From assembly GCA_001630475.1 (NCBI GenBank), contig KV419423.1, positions 310,001-374,000 on the forward strand: a stretch of 64,000 nucleotides of DNA, given 5' to 3'. The position numbers and the translations under genes were made by a program. This stretch comes from Sistotremastrum niveocremeum HHB9708. Lineage: Eukaryota; Basidiomycota; Agaricomycetes; Sistotremastrales; Sistotremastraceae. Positions 63,627 through 64,000 of this stretch are shown here, one piece after another; within the stretch, counting starts at the first letter, position 1, and the number at the start of each line of letters is the position of its first letter. The notes beneath the pieces were generated by a model that worked only from the letters and a program-made list of their open reading frames with translations, ran no database searches and was not told the DNA's origin.

Positions 63627-64000
63627 TGGTACATAGCTTGGTACAAATGGTACATGGTCAGTGTTGATACATGTAAATACTTATACGATGATCGCGTTCA
63701 AAGCGATTCCAACTCCGCTATCTCGACTTGGCAACCTGGTCCGATTCCAGCACTTATTTTATTTTCACGCAAAGCTCATTCATTATAAGGAAATGAGACA
63801 GCAAGGGCGCGATTACGCCTGGAGACAAGTGGATACCTCAAATATCGAGCGATAAAGGCCTAGCTTAGGCTTAATACGCTGCTCCGAGGTTCTGGGATTT
63901 GTCTGGGATACACAGTCTAGGATACATGTCTAAAGTCGCAGCCGCTTTATCAAGGATTTATCAAATTTGGACCGAATAATTCATCTCATGGCGAGGATGA
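63627..64000. other. window end, no gene seen
   Basis: Downstream sequence of the GTPase gene. No further feature recognised. Confidence 0.4.

Overview
This window is nuclear DNA from a filamentous fungus, most likely a basidiomycete of the Agaricomycetes. Genes are split by many short introns of about 46-60 bases with GT/AG ends, several proteins look agaricomycete-like (sterol 14-demethylase, NRPS-like adenylate-forming reductase, 7TM receptor), and the mobile DNA is fungal (Gypsy, PIF/Harbinger, Mutator-like and pogo-like elements). The species cannot be named from the sequence.

Layout. 0.4-23.1 kb carries an NRPS-like reductase (+), a sterol 14-alpha-demethylase CYP51 (+), a coiled-coil/proline-rich protein (-), a RING protein (-), a full-size ABCC exporter (-) and a short-chain dehydrogenase (-). 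A repeat-rich gap at 4.1-8.1 kb holds a PIF/Harbinger MITE, a composite repeat, three matched hairpins and a solo LTR lying at the TATA box of CYP51. 23.1-36.5 kb is mainly mobile DNA: a 600-bp Mutator-like MITE, then a young, whole-looking Gypsy retrotransposon (26430-35576) inserted in a pogo-like MITE. 37-48 kb holds two inverted paralogues of an unrecognised family flanking a 7TM receptor gene and a small membrane protein, with a third remnant copy next to them.

44-55.5 kb is the most novel part. Five unrelated-looking genes share a 30-35 residue Asn/Gly/Asp motif (G-x-N-[YH]-G-x-N-N-[FLV]-G-[DN]-x-N). Two are tiny paralogous peptides, two are longer disordered proteins, and one has the motif at the N-terminus of a larger helical protein. 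This layout recalls fungal amyloid-signalling systems, where a receptor and its effectors share a prion-like motif, but the motif is not one I recognise. Two paralogous GIMAP/AIG1-like GTPases with a Cys/His-rich tail lie beside it (55.8-58.2 and 61.2-63.6 kb). Two housekeeping secretory genes sit inside the block: a VAMP7-type R-SNARE and Sec61-beta, divergently transcribed from a 109-bp promoter.

Possible joint functions. The reductase, CYP51, exporter and dehydrogenase could be a biosynthetic cluster, in which the CYP51 might be a self-resistance copy: it has Phe at the position equal to Tyr132 of Candida albicans Erg11. All protein models were spliced by eye, so exon edges are approximate where stated.
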